From: Alistipes sp. CHKCI003
GTDB taxonomy: Bacteria > Bacteroidota > Bacteroidia > Bacteroidales > Rikenellaceae
Length of the DNA: 50,980 nt
NCBI RefSeq assembly: GCF_900021155.1
Contig: NZ_FCNT01000026.1
Location: 1 to 50,980 of the forward strand
Direction of reading: 5' to 3'
In this document: in pieces, positions 9,285-17,532 of the stretch
How positions within the stretch are numbered: position 1 is the first letter of the stretch
Layout of the letters: the number at the start of each line of letters is the position of its first letter
Position numbers and translations under genes: made by a program
The notes under the pieces: generated by a model
Seen by the model: the letters and a program-made list of their open reading frames with translations, nothing else
Told to the model about the DNA's origin: nothing
The model's database searches: none

Positions 9285-10349
9285 CTATTTCACGTCCTGC
9301 AAGTTCACCTTTTTGAGCGTGAACGAGAAGGTGGTACCCGCCCCGACCTCGCTGCGCACGGAGATATGTTCGCCGTGAGCCTCGATGATGTGCTTGACGA
9401 TGGCCAGCCCGAGACCCGTGCCGCCCTGCTCGCGCGAACGTCCTTTATCCGTTCGATAGAAGCGCTCGAAGATGCGGGGAATATCCTCCTTGCCGATTCC
9501 CTGACCGTTGTCCTCCACCTCGACGAGGATCTTATCGAGCATGTCGCGGAACTTGATACGGGTCTGTCCGCCCTCCTTGCCGTAGTGGATCGAATTGATG
9601 ATCAGATTGACCATCACCTGACCGATGTAGTGTTTGTCGGCGTAGACCCAGAAGGGCGAAGGCAGATTGTCGGCCCCCTTGACGACGATCCGGATCCGTT
9701 TGCGGCCCGCCTCCATCTCGGCCTGCTCGGCGATCTCCTTGGTAAGAGCCACGATATCGAATCGCTCCATGTCGAGACGGTTCATATTGCTCTCCAGCTT
9801 GGAGATGGTGTCCAGATCGTTGACGATGTTGATGAGGCGGTCGATGCTCTTTTCGGCCCGTTCGAGGTACTGACGGTTGATCAGATCGTCCTCCAATCCG
9901 CCGTCCAGCAAGGTCGAAATATAACCCTGAACATTGAATATCGGGGTCTTCAGCTCATGGGCCACGTTGCCCAAATACTGCTTGCGGAAACGCTCCGTCT
10001 CCTTCAGGCGGGCGATCTCCTTGTCGTTGGTATCGGCCCACGCCGTCAGTTCGTCGCCGATATTTTCGACATGCTTGTCCTTCAGTTCGTCGAGGATTTC
10101 GTCCGTGCGCACATTGCGCGAAAAGACGATCGAGTAGATCGGTTTCAGCTTATAGGCCACATACTTGCGGATGATGAACAGCGCAGCGAACAGTACGACG
10201 CAGAATGTGCCGAGCACGATTGCGGCCGCCGCAGCCCAGCGCAGACCGCCCGTCATGTCGCCGAATGTCAAAACGACGACGGCGACGATCGCGGCCGCCA
10301 GCAGGGCGATGCGAAGCGACGCACCCTCCTTGGTTTTGATTGCCAACAT
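9285..10349 (-). CDS. Sensor histidine kinase, PhoR-like
   Basis: A 354-residue inner-membrane sensor kinase. Two transmembrane helices (about residues 12-30 and 37-60) enclose a very short loop, so it has almost no periplasmic sensor. The DHp domain holds VAHELKTP with the phosphoacceptor His at 131. The ATPase domain has the N box (NLIINS, about 248-253), the G1 box DNGQGIG (280-286) and the G2 box GGTGLGLAIV (309-318). No response regulator lies beside it. It follows riboflavin synthase with a 7-base gap in what looks like one transcript with the upstream S24-like regulator. Phosphate sensing is only a guess from overall similarity to PhoR-type kinases. Confidence 0.9.
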   Translation of the reverse strand: MLAIKTKEGASLRIALLAAAIVAVVVLTFGDMTGGLRWAAAAAIVLGTFCVVLFAALFIIRKYVAYKLKPIYSIVFSRNVRTDEILDELKDKHVENIGDELTAWADTNDKEIARLKETERFRKQYLGNVAHELKTPIFNVQGYISTLLDGGLEDDLINRQYLERAEKSIDRLINIVNDLDTISKLESNMNRLDMERFDIVALTKEIAEQAEMEAGRKRIRIVVKGADNLPSPFWVYADKHYIGQVMVNLIINSIHYGKEGGQTRIKFRDMLDKILVEVEDNGQGIGKEDIPRIFERFYRTDKGRSREQGGTGLGLAIVKHIIEAHGEHISVRSEVGAGTTFSFTLKKVNLQDVK

Positions 10350-10356
10350 CGTCCGT

Positions 10357-10950
10357 CTATTTATAATTTTCCATCAACCGGGCGATGTACTTGCCCACGA
10401 TGTCGAATTCGAGATTCACGACCGATCCCACACCGATGCGGCGGAAATTGGTGTGCTCGTACGTATAAGGGATGATCGCCACGCGGAAACTGCCCGGCTT
10501 CGAGTCGCAGACCGTGAGGCTCACGCCGTTCACGGCTACGGACCCCTTCTCCACGGTGCACAGTCCGCCGCCCTGCGGTTCGTACTCGAAGGTGAAATAC
10601 CAGCTTCCGCCGGCATCCTCCACGGCGGTGCAGACTGCCGTCTGGTCCACGTGGCCCTGAACGATATGACCGTCGAGCAGCGCATCGGGTTTCATCGAAC
10701 GTTCGAGATTCACCAGATCGCCCACGGCGAGCGAACCGAGATTGCTGCGGTCGAGCGTCTCTTTCATAGCCGTTACGGTGTAGGTGTCGGCCGCGATGTC
10801 CACTACCGTCAAACATACGCCGTTATGTGCTATACTCTGGTCGATCCTGAGCTCGCCGCAGAAGTCCGCCCGGAGCACGAAATCCTTATTTTGGCGGTCG
10901 CTGCGGATTTCCACGACCTCCCCCGTTCGTTCCACGATACCCGAAAACAT
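10357..10950 (-). CDS. ribE: Riboflavin synthase, alpha subunit
   Basis: A 197-residue enzyme that dismutates two molecules of 6,7-dimethyl-8-ribityllumazine to riboflavin. It starts with the invariant MFSGIVE and shows the two lumazine-binding repeats: residues 1-96, with NGVCLTV, and about 97-190, with NGVSLTV. GHIVQGHVD sits at the junction. Length is normal. It lies 4 bases after the stop of the S24-like regulator and 7 bases before the kinase gene. The other riboflavin genes are not in this window, so the setting is regulatory genes rather than a rib operon. Confidence 0.96.
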   Translation of the reverse strand: MFSGIVERTGEVVEIRSDRQNKDFVLRADFCGELRIDQSIAHNGVCLTVVDIAADTYTVTAMKETLDRSNLGSLAVGDLVNLERSMKPDALLDGHIVQGHVDQTAVCTAVEDAGGSWYFTFEYEPQGGGLCTVEKGSVAVNGVSLTVCDSKPGSFRVAIIPYTYEHTNFRRIGVGSVVNLEFDIVGKYIARLMENYK

Positions 10951-10954
10951 AGGT

Positions 10955-11584
10955 CTATTGCATTAAAATCAGTTTGCCGACGACCTTGTACACAGCTTCT
11001 ATATCATTGGCACCGAGCACAATATCATCGAATTTCGTATTGTCGGCCGCCGCCAGACGCCAGCGTTTGCCGTCCGTTGCGGGGAAAACCGTACGCAAAG
11101 TTACTATTTTTCGGCTGACAATCACATATTCCGCCCCGGGAATCATCATCTCTTTTTCGGCGGCGGCAAGCAATACGATGGTGCCGGGCGGAAGGGCTTC
11201 GCCCATTTCGCTCCCGTCGTAGCGCATGGCGAAATCGCACTGCGAAAGACCCGGAATGATGAAGTTCCATGCCGGCACCAGCCGCTCGCGCAAGAGCATC
11301 CCCTGTCCCACTTCGATATTATAATAAGGTATCTGCGCTCCGCGAAGCTCGGTAGATGCGAACATCTGCCCCTCGCCCGTGAGCACCCAGAGTTTGTCGA
11401 TCTGGGGAAATTTGGCGACGATGCGGTTGGCCACGTCGCGGGAGATGCCGTTGTTGCCGCGCTTGATCTGGTAGAGGTTTTCACCGCGCGGAAGGCCGAT
11501 GTAACGTGCAAAATAATTGGTAGACATGTTCGCCCACTTTATTATGCTCTCGATTCTTTGCCAATTATCTTGTTTTTCTCGCAT
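10955..11584 (-). CDS. XRE-type HTH regulator with S24/LexA-like domain
   Basis: A 209-residue protein of a type common in Bacteroidales. Residues 1 to about 70 form an HTH of XRE type (NYFARYIGLPRGENLYQIKR, then ISRDVANRIVAKFP). The rest resembles the S24 signal peptidase-like domain of LexA/CI repressors. The serine region reads DGSEMGEALPPGTIV, close to the family's GDSM pattern. Where the catalytic lysine would be, TLRTV has Arg, so autocleavage is doubtful; this comparison is by eye. It heads the ribE-kinase group. Its target is not known, though autoregulation of this transcript is plausible. Confidence 0.8.
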   Translation of the reverse strand: MREKQDNWQRIESIIKWANMSTNYFARYIGLPRGENLYQIKRGNNGISRDVANRIVAKFPQIDKLWVLTGEGQMFASTELRGAQIPYYNIEVGQGMLLRERLVPAWNFIIPGLSQCDFAMRYDGSEMGEALPPGTIVLLAAAEKEMMIPGAEYVIVSRKIVTLRTVFPATDGKRWRLAAADNTKFDDIVLGANDIEAVYKVVGKLILMQ

Positions 11585-11600
11585 ATTTCAAAATTTTTTG

Positions 11601-11608
11601 TATCTTTG
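11601..11608 (+). promoter_or_regulatory. -7 box for tRNA-Arg
   Basis: TATCTTTG matches TAnnTTTG and ends 7 bases before the first base of the tRNA, the expected distance to a transcription start. No clear -33 TTTG. Confidence 0.65.
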
Positions 11609-11615
11609 TGCCCGA

Positions 11616-11687
11616 GGTCCCGTAGTTCAATGGATAGAATTTAAGATTCCGGTTCTTACGATGAAGGTTCGAATCCTTCCGGGACTA
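11616..11687 (+). tRNA. tRNA-Arg (anticodon CCG)
   Basis: A complete 72-base cloverleaf. The acceptor stem GGTCCCG pairs with CGGGACT (one G-U at the end). The D stem is GTTC/GAAT. The anticodon stem TAAGA/TCTTA carries the loop TTCCGGT, giving anticodon CCG, which reads the arginine codon CGG. The T stem GAAGG/CCTTC has loop TTCGAAT. The discriminator is A, and CCA is not encoded. Confidence 0.95.
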
Positions 11688-11694
11688 CTCGAAT

Positions 11695-11735
11695 GGGTAC
11701 ACTATTCAACGGTAGTATACCCATATTTTATTTTT
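11695..11735 (+). terminator. Intrinsic terminator after tRNA-Arg
   Basis: A ten-base-pair stem with one mismatch (GGGTACACTA with TAGTATACCC) and an 8-base loop, followed by an A/T tract with five T's. It lies 8 bases after the tRNA. Confidence 0.75.
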
Positions 11736-11899
11736 CGAATCAGTAGCATTTTCGGCAATTCACCATAGCATTTTTCGCATCCGGAATAGCTCATCCGGAC
11801 ACCTTCGTCGAACAAAAATAGTAACAAATTTTGATTGTACAATAAAAAAAACGGTATATTCGAGCGGCCGAATAGCATATTCGGACACACCGCACCGCA

Positions 11900-13252
11900 T
11901 CAATAGTTGAATCGCAAACCGATGCGAAGATCGAGAGCTGCCGCCGAATCGGTATAGGCCGTTCGTAACGAGGTGTGGGTCAGATAACGGGTAACCGAAG
12001 GTTCGAAATAGAGGCCGACCGAACGTCCCAGCAGGTATTGCGCGCCCACAACACCCGACAGCGACCACAGCACGCGGCGCTCGGTCATCTTTTCGGCACC
12101 GAAGCGTGCGCTGACGCATTTTTCGGCCATGCCGCCCGCCCCGACATACATCGAAAAACGTCCCGCGTGCAGGAACTGCCAGTCGACCCGCAGAGGAACT
12201 CCCACCAAATGAAGTTGCTGCCGAATCTCCCGTACCTTACCCGTAACGCCCACATCCGAGCGGAGCAGCGTATAGTTGAGGCCCGTTTCGAGCGAAAGCC
12301 CATATCCGAACTCCTTGCGGAAAGTGAGACCGAAGCTGAGCGGCTGCTTGTGTTCGAAAGAATAGCTCTCATATGCATCGCTGATGTGCACCACCTGCTT
12401 CTTTTCGACCAGCACAGCGCTGTACGACGGCCCCTCCGGACTCCTTCCGCTTCCCGCACCGGCAATGATTCCGGCGACGAATACCCCGGCCGCCCCTCTG
12501 CGTTTACGCACCGCAGGGGCGGCATCCGCAAAAAGACCGTCGTAGTCGTCCGTCCGGTAGCGGGACACGCCGCTCTTTCCGGAAGTTTCACGGTCCGGCG
12601 CACCGCCGGAGTGCGCCCCGAAAGGCGCCGGCGAGGGCATCCCGGCCCACTCCACGCTCTGCAATTCCGCAAGCAGTTCACGACCGGCACGGCCCGCATA
12701 CAAGCCGTCGCTCCTCTTGCGGATGCCGAACGCATCCGCTGCCGTCGTTCCCGGCATCCCGCACGGAGCGGTCTTCGCATCGGGAAATCCGGCGCCTGCC
12801 GTCCGGCTGAGGTATTCCCCCGCCGACAGGATGTCTTCCGCATCGTTTCCGCTGCCGGGCGGATGTCCGGCAGCGGCACGAAGACCGGCGGACGCCGCAC
12901 GATCCCGCGAGGACCGTCCGATATGCGAAGAGGGTCCCGGAACACTTAGCGTTCCGGTTCCCTCTTCAGACCCGCCGGCAGCCGCTCCGGATACCGAAAC
13001 AACCCCATTATTCATCACATTATGATTCATTCGCAGAACTTGCACTCCGATCGAAACACAAATCAGCACCGAAGCGGCTGCGGCGGCATATCCTATCCAT
13101 CTTCTTTTCCGGGCCTGCGCCGACAGAGAAAACCGGATATCCGCTTCCCGTTCGAGGCGTCGCCAGCCTCCGGACGGCAACGCCTCCTCCTCCGCTTCGC
13201 GCAACGAGTTTCCCACGACCTCCGTCCACTCCGCCTCATCTTTCCGTCTCAT
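11900..13252 (-). CDS. Membrane-anchored protein with C-terminal outer-membrane beta-barrel (candidate anti-sigma partner)
   Basis: A 450-residue protein whose ATG overlaps the ECF sigma stop (ATGA). Residues 1-45 are charged and likely cytoplasmic. One transmembrane helix follows (WIGYAAAAASVLICVSIGVQ, about 47-67). Next is a long, low-complexity Ala/Gly/Ser/Pro region of more than 200 residues. The last 170 or so residues show alternating hydrophobic strands ending in an aromatic residue (LDLRIGLRFNY), as in PorT/OmpW-type barrels. Bacteroidetes often place such proteins next to ECF sigma factors. One inner-membrane helix plus an outer-membrane barrel would span the envelope. Its role as the anti-sigma factor is inferred from position only; no known anti-sigma motif is visible. 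Confidence 0.75.
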   Translation of the reverse strand: MRRKDEAEWTEVVGNSLREAEEEALPSGGWRRLEREADIRFSLSAQARKRRWIGYAAAAASVLICVSIGVQVLRMNHNVMNNGVVSVSGAAAGGSEEGTGTLSVPGPSSHIGRSSRDRAASAGLRAAAGHPPGSGNDAEDILSAGEYLSRTAGAGFPDAKTAPCGMPGTTAADAFGIRKRSDGLYAGRAGRELLAELQSVEWAGMPSPAPFGAHSGGAPDRETSGKSGVSRYRTDDYDGLFADAAPAVRKRRGAAGVFVAGIIAGAGSGRSPEGPSYSAVLVEKKQVVHISDAYESYSFEHKQPLSFGLTFRKEFGYGLSLETGLNYTLLRSDVGVTGKVREIRQQLHLVGVPLRVDWQFLHAGRFSMYVGAGGMAEKCVSARFGAEKMTERRVLWSLSGVVGAQYLLGRSVGLYFEPSVTRYLTHTSLRTAYTDSAAALDLRIGLRFNY

Positions 13253-13821
13253 GCCCTGTTCTTTTCCAAATACTCCTTTATCTTCGCCGCTAAAGCCGCC
13301 TTGGCCCTCGTCAACTGCGACGAAGACGATTTTTCGTTGATACCCAGCATGCGGGCTATTTCCCGATGGGAAAATCCTTCCACGCAAAAAAGGTTGAACA
13401 CCGTCCTGTACCCTGCGGGAAGTTCGCCGACCATACGCATCAACTCCGCGACAGGCACCTGCACCGCCTCTTCGCCGGACGGTTCGTCGTAATCCGGCAG
13501 CGGTCTGCGCTCGTCGAGCGGCGAGAGCCTCATCCGCGCCCGGGAACGCAGGTATTCGACGGAAGTGTTGACCGCAATCCGTTCGAGCCATGCCCGAAGC
13601 GACCCCTTGCCTCTGTAAACGAACTTCCCGATCGCACCGTAAGCCTTGATGAACGTATCGTGCAGCAGATCCTCCGCCGCAGCACGGTCGCCCGTATATC
13701 GTTTGCAGATCGACAGAAGGCGTCCGGCATAGAGTTCGTAGAGCATCCTCCGGGCCGTATTGTCCCCCTGCCTGCACCTTTCGGCCAGTGTCGGTTCATC
13801 CATGCCTGTCGTTCCGTTCAT
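13249..13821 (-). CDS. ECF RNA polymerase sigma factor
   Basis: A 190-residue extracytoplasmic-function sigma-70 factor. Region 2 includes AAAEDLLHDTFIKAYGAIGK and the core-binding/-10 helix KGSLRAWLERIAVNTSVEYL. Region 4 is LPAGYRTVFNLFCVEGFSHREI with the helix-turn-helix IARMLGINEKSSSSQLTRAK. There is no sigma region 3 or 1.1, as expected. An alternative Met at residue 7 (13803) would also suit the family. Its stop overlaps the start of the barrel protein, so the two are translationally coupled. A divergent NigD-like lipoprotein gene lies 150 bases upstream and may be a target. Confidence 0.93.
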   Translation of the reverse strand: MNGTTGMDEPTLAERCRQGDNTARRMLYELYAGRLLSICKRYTGDRAAAEDLLHDTFIKAYGAIGKFVYRGKGSLRAWLERIAVNTSVEYLRSRARMRLSPLDERRPLPDYDEPSGEEAVQVPVAELMRMVGELPAGYRTVFNLFCVEGFSHREIARMLGINEKSSSSQLTRAKAALAAKIKEYLEKNRA

Positions 13822-13970
13822 TCAACAAACGGCCGCGATCGTGAAATACTGCATACGGCCGCAGATATTATTTTTCCGTTCCGGTGCAGTAAATCCGCAT
13901 CCGATACGTTTTTGATAGCGCATAATGAAAATTACCGGAAAGCAAAACGAAACGAATATACGACAAAAAA

Positions 13971-14681
13971 ATGAAAAAACAATACCTGCTGCTGTCGCTT
14001 CTCTGCCTCGCTGCTTTCATCCCGGCTTGCGACAAGGACGAAAGCGACTATCCTTCCTATATTTCTTTCGCCACGGTGGCGGTTCCGGCCCAATCCTCCC
14101 GGAATTACTATTTCGTTCTGGACGACGGAGCGACGGTCTACCCCTCGGACAAGGATCGGATCATGTACAATGCCAACGGCAAGAACGGCAACCGCGCCGT
14201 CATCTACTACAATTTCCTCGCAAGTTCCGTCCCGGGTTTCGATCACAATATCGCACTTTACGACGTTGTGGACATCACCAGCAAAGAGATCGTGATGGCC
14301 GACAACGCAGGCTCGCTGCTCACCTTGGGCGACTCTCCCGTCGGCATCGACGAAGCCCGCATCAGCGGCGACTGGCTCGACATCTGCTGCTACTATCCCG
14401 CGCAGAACGCCACTTCGTCCGCCGAAAACAGAATTTCGCTCGTCGACAACCGCACCGTCCAGCCGCCCACGGAGATGCCCCAAGGCTACACCTATCTCGA
14501 ACTGCGCCTCAAAACCAACGGAGAAACCTCTCCGCTCAACATCCGCCGAAGCTGCATTTCCTACCGTCTCGGCGAGTACGGCTCCGCATCGACAGGCGGC
14601 AAAGGGCTTTACCTCAAGGTCGTGCCGCCCGACGGGGAGCCGACCTATCTGCAACTCGACTACGACCTCAAGACGGAATAG
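13971..14681 (+). CDS. NigD-like lipoprotein
   Basis: A 236-residue exported lipoprotein. The signal peptide MKKQYLLLSLLCLAAFIPAC ends in a lipobox with Cys at residue 20. The body matches the Bacteroidales NigD-like family: an N-terminal OB-like half (YYFVLDDGATVYPSD, RAVIYYNFL) and a C-terminal beta-sandwich half (YTYLELRLKTNG). NigD was named for a bacteriocin-associated locus, but most members have no known function. The gene is divergent from the ECF sigma operon with a 149-base gap, so it could be part of that sigma factor's regulon. No bacteriocin genes are near. Confidence 0.85.
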   Translation: MKKQYLLLSLLCLAAFIPACDKDESDYPSYISFATVAVPAQSSRNYYFVLDDGATVYPSDKDRIMYNANGKNGNRAVIYYNFLASSVPGFDHNIALYDVVDITSKEIVMADNAGSLLTLGDSPVGIDEARISGDWLDICCYYPAQNATSSAENRISLVDNRTVQPPTEMPQGYTYLELRLKTNGETSPLNIRRSCISYRLGEYGSASTGGKGLYLKVVPPDGEPTYLQLDYDLKTE

Positions 14682-14858
14682 AAATCCTCAACCGCAGCAA
14701 ATGCCTCCGGGCCTTTCGGGCAAAGGACACTCGGAACGGGTTTTCGCAGCCGCTTCATACGACCGCCGGATTCGGTCCGACCGGACGGCAACCGGAAATT
14801 TCCGAATGAATGCGCCTCAGTCCCGCACCTGATGCGATTTTCGCCCCCATCCCCGGCT
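14682..14858. other. Intergenic stretch ahead of the ruvB promoter repeats
   Basis: No gene is seen between the NigD-like gene and the tandem promoter repeats. No clear terminator was recognised. Confidence 0.45.
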
Positions 14859-14931
14859 GGCGGCGCCTCGGCAAAATACGAGTAAACTTGTTTTGCACTC
14901 GGCTTGCACTACTTTGGCTTCGCCTTAGATA
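14859..14931 (+). repeat. Promoter-bearing dispersed repeat, copy B1 (degenerate)
   Basis: First of two tandem copies, period 73. The inverted repeat is CGAGT-AA-ACTTG (79-90 of the 14800s) and the -7 region is TACTTTG, one base shorter than consensus (14910-14916). It probably is a weak or dead promoter. Confidence 0.75.
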
Positions 14932-14991
14932 GGCGGCGCCTCGGCAAAATACAAGTAAACTTGTTTTTGCGCTCGGCTTGCACTATCTTTG
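14932..14991 (+). repeat. Promoter-bearing dispersed repeat, copy B2
   Basis: Second tandem copy. The inverted repeat CAAGT-AA-ACTTG lies at 14952-14963; CTTG at 14960-14963 takes the -33 position and TATCTTTG at 14984-14991 the -7 position, spacer 20. It is the likely ruvB promoter. Confidence 0.8.
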
Positions 14992-14998
14992 TCTCGTT

Positions 14999-16003
14999 AT
15001 GTCCATCGTACGAAATACCGAAAGCGATCTCGAATTCGAGAATAAGATACGCCCGCAACAGCTGGGCGCCTTTGCCGGACAGGAGAAGATCGCGGAGAAT
15101 CTGCGCATCTTCATCCAAGCCGCACTGATGCGGGGCGATTCCCTCGACCACGTATTGCTGCACGGCCCTCCCGGGCTGGGAAAGACCACGCTGGCGAACA
15201 TCATCGCCAACGAAATGCACTCGCAGCTCAAAGTAACCTCAGGTCCCGTGCTGGACAAGCCGGGCGATCTGGCGGGGCTGCTGACGAGCCTCAATCCGGG
15301 CGACGTGCTTTTCATCGACGAGATCCATCGCCTCAGCCCCATCGTCGAAGAGTATCTCTATTCGGCGATGGAGGACTACAAGATCGACATCGTGCTCGAC
15401 AAGGGACCATCGGCCCGCTCGATCCAGATCGAACTGGCTCCCTTCACGCTCATCGGCGCCACCACGCGCAGCGGACTGCTGACTTCGCCCCTGCGGGCGC
15501 GGTTCGGTATACAGTGCCATCTGGAGTACTACGACGCACAAGTGCTGGCGGGCATCGTCGCACGTTCGGCCCGCATCCTCGACGTTTCGATCGACGACGA
15601 CGCGGCCCGCGAAGTGGCGCTCCGCTCGCGCGGCACGCCCCGCATCGCCAATGCCCTGCTGCGCCGCGTGCGCGACTTCGCACAGGTCAAGGGCGAGGGA
15701 CACATCGACCTCGCCATCACGAAGGTGGCGCTCGCGGCCCTCAACATCGACGCGCGCGGGCTCGACCGCATGGACAACCGCATTCTCGGTACGATCATCG
15801 AGAAGTTCAAGGGCGGCCCCGTGGGACTGAACACCATCGCCACGGCCGTGGGCGAGGAGGCCGGCACGATCGAAGAGGTCTACGAGCCGTTCCTCATCAA
15901 GGAGGGCTTCCTCAAGCGCACGCCCCGCGGCCGCGAAGCGACCGAGCTGGCCTACCGGCATTTGGGCTTCACGGCCCCGAACGACAGCGGGACGCTGTTC
16001 TGA
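14999..16003 (+). CDS. ruvB: Holliday junction branch migration helicase RuvB
   Basis: A 334-residue AAA+ motor that drives branch migration of Holliday junctions with RuvA. Walker A is GPPGLGKT (residues 56-63) and Walker B FIDEIH (105-110). Sensor 1/arginine-finger region [18 protein letters not shown] is present, and the C-terminal winged helix ends in [17 protein letters not shown]. Length is normal. The start at 14999 lies 7 bases after the -7 box of repeat copy B2, so the mRNA is probably leaderless. A longer frame from 14978 would begin inside the promoter. ruvA and ruvC are not adjacent. Confidence 0.97.
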   Translation: MSIVRNTESDLEFENKIRPQQLGAFAGQEKIAENLRIFIQAALMRGDSLDHVLLHGPPGLGKTTLANIIANEMHSQLKVTSGPVLDKPGDLAGLLTSLNPGDVLFIDEIHRLSPIVEEYLYSAMEDYKIDIVLDKGPSARSIQIELAPFTLIGATTRSGLLTSPLRARFGIQCHLEYYDAQVLAGIVARSARILDVSIDDDAAREVALRSRGTPRIANALLRRVRDFAQVKGEGHIDLAITKVALAALNIDARGLDRMDNRILGTIIEKFKGGPVGLNTIATAVGEEAGTIEEVYEPFLIKEGFLKRTPRGREATELAYRHLGFTAPNDSGTLF

Positions 16004-16460
16004 TCCGGCATCGGACCATACGCAGAGCTCCCGTTTCCGATACCCACGGAATATCTACGAAGAACGCCCGACACTTCCGGCAGGAGCCGAAAACGGAACC
16101 GGGACGCCGCACGAACGATCGGACGGTTCTCCGGCCCCACACCGCTCTGCACATCGGCCCGAGACCCGGAACCTGCACCGCTTAATTTTTGATGACGCCT
16201 CCGATTCGGGCCGTTACGGACTCGACCGCCGTACCGAATCCGTTTCCGAAGAGGATGCAGTCGCTTCCCGGCTCCGCCGCTGCCGCCGGCCGGCGCAGCG
16301 ACATCCGTCGCACGACCGAGCCCGCATGGACGGAAATTTGCTGCGGAAGTACATCCGACAACATCGAGACGGAGCTCTGCAACCGTCGAATCCCATCGGC
16401 CGGAGATCGAGACGCAGACACCGACACAGCTCGGAAAAAAGGACATAAAAAACCGACATC
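16004..16460. other. Intergenic stretch, no gene seen
   Basis: About 457 bases between ruvB and the nitroreductase gene. The frames are Arg/Pro-rich chance frames. No TAnnTTTG box is obvious. Confidence 0.5.
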
Positions 16461-17324
16461 ATGACTTTCACACTCGAAATCGACGCCGCGACCTGCATTC
16501 GGTGCGGCAAATGCGCGAAGGTATGCCCTTCGCAGGTCATCGTACAGCAGGAGCCCGGCGGCCCCGTCTCGGTGCCGCGGCCCGCGGACTGCATCCGGTG
16601 CGGCCACTGCGTAGCCGTATGCCCCACCGCATCGGTGCGGCACGGTCTCTTTCCGCCCGAAACGGTCCATCCCGCCGACCGCACGCTGCTCCCGTCGCCC
16701 GAAGCGCTGATGCTCCTCTGCCGCACCCGCCGTTCGAACCGGGCCTTCAGCCGCAAACCCGTGCCGCACGAAAAGCTGCTGCAAATCCTCGAAGCCGCCC
16801 ACCGGGCACCGACGGCCAGCAACCGCCAGCAGGTCGCATTCACGCTCGTAACCGATCCCGCGAAACTGCGTTTCGTGAGCCGTTTCACGCTCGACACCTT
16901 CGCCGCAGTGGCCCGCAAGCTGGAAAATCCGCTGCTGCGGCCTCTGCTCCGGCGGATCGCACCCGATGCTTACCGATACCTGCCCTCCTTCCACCGGATG
17001 CAGCGCGAATACGAACGCGGAAACGACATGATCCTGCGCGGCGCCACAGCCCTCATCCTGATCCATACGCCGCGCGACAATGCTTTCGGCACGATCGACT
17101 CGAACCTCGCCTACCAGAACGGATCGTTGATGGCCGAGGCGCTCGGCGTCAGCCAGTTCTGGACGGGTTTCGTCTACATGGCCCTGCGCCACGGCAAAGC
17201 GGAACGCTTCCGCCGCGAGCTGGGCATCGACGGGATCGTCCATGCAGGCATGGCGCTCGGCATGCCGCAGTTTCTCTATCCGAACTACATCGACCGCCGG
17301 CCGATCGACCTGCAAGAGGAGTAA
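16461..17324 (+). CDS. Ferredoxin-nitroreductase fusion protein
   Basis: A 287-residue flavoprotein. The N-terminus carries two 4Fe-4S motifs of CxxCxxCxxxCP type, with Cys at 12, 15, 18, 22 and at 44, 47, 50, 54. The remainder is a nitroreductase-family FMN domain (RTRRSNRAFSRKPVPHEKL, APTASNRQQ, GMALGMPQF). Such fusions are common in anaerobes and are thought to pass electrons from ferredoxin-type clusters to FMN to reduce an unidentified acceptor. No substrate can be read from the sequence. The ATG at 16461 starts right before the first cluster motif. It stands alone on the plus strand. Confidence 0.92.
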   Translation: MTFTLEIDAATCIRCGKCAKVCPSQVIVQQEPGGPVSVPRPADCIRCGHCVAVCPTASVRHGLFPPETVHPADRTLLPSPEALMLLCRTRRSNRAFSRKPVPHEKLLQILEAAHRAPTASNRQQVAFTLVTDPAKLRFVSRFTLDTFAAVARKLENPLLRPLLRRIAPDAYRYLPSFHRMQREYERGNDMILRGATALILIHTPRDNAFGTIDSNLAYQNGSLMAEALGVSQFWTGFVYMALRHGKAERFRRELGIDGIVHAGMALGMPQFLYPNYIDRRPIDLQEE

Positions 17325-17503
17325 CCGCATCCGGCGGCGGCCGTCGCCGACCGCCCCTTTCCCTTCTGAGGGGCTGTTCCGCAGAAGGAGCGGTTATCCG
17401 GCCGCAAACCTCCCGTCGGACCGTCCCGCCGATGCCGTGCCCCGAAATCGAGGGAAAGGCTGAATCCGTATCGAAAAACATAGCAGGAAAGGCGTGAATT
17501 TTG

Positions 17504-17511
17504 TATCTTTA
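17504..17511 (+). promoter_or_regulatory. -7 box of the malic enzyme promoter
   Basis: TATCTTTA differs from TAnnTTTG in the last base. It ends 21 bases before the ATG. Confidence 0.5.
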
Positions 17512-17532
17512 CGGCGCAAACAGAAACACACG

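Noticed and set aside
11616..11687. tRNA-Arg as an integration site
   Set aside because: No integrase gene, no direct repeat of the tRNA 3' end and no foreign-looking DNA were found nearby.
13366..13974. A plus-strand frame over the sigma gene
   Set aside because: It is the complement of the ECF sigma factor, whose regions 2 and 4 are clear on the minus strand.
17352..17374. Hairpin GCCCCT/AGGGGC after the nitroreductase gene as a terminator
   Set aside because: Only six base pairs with a ten-base loop and no T-tract.
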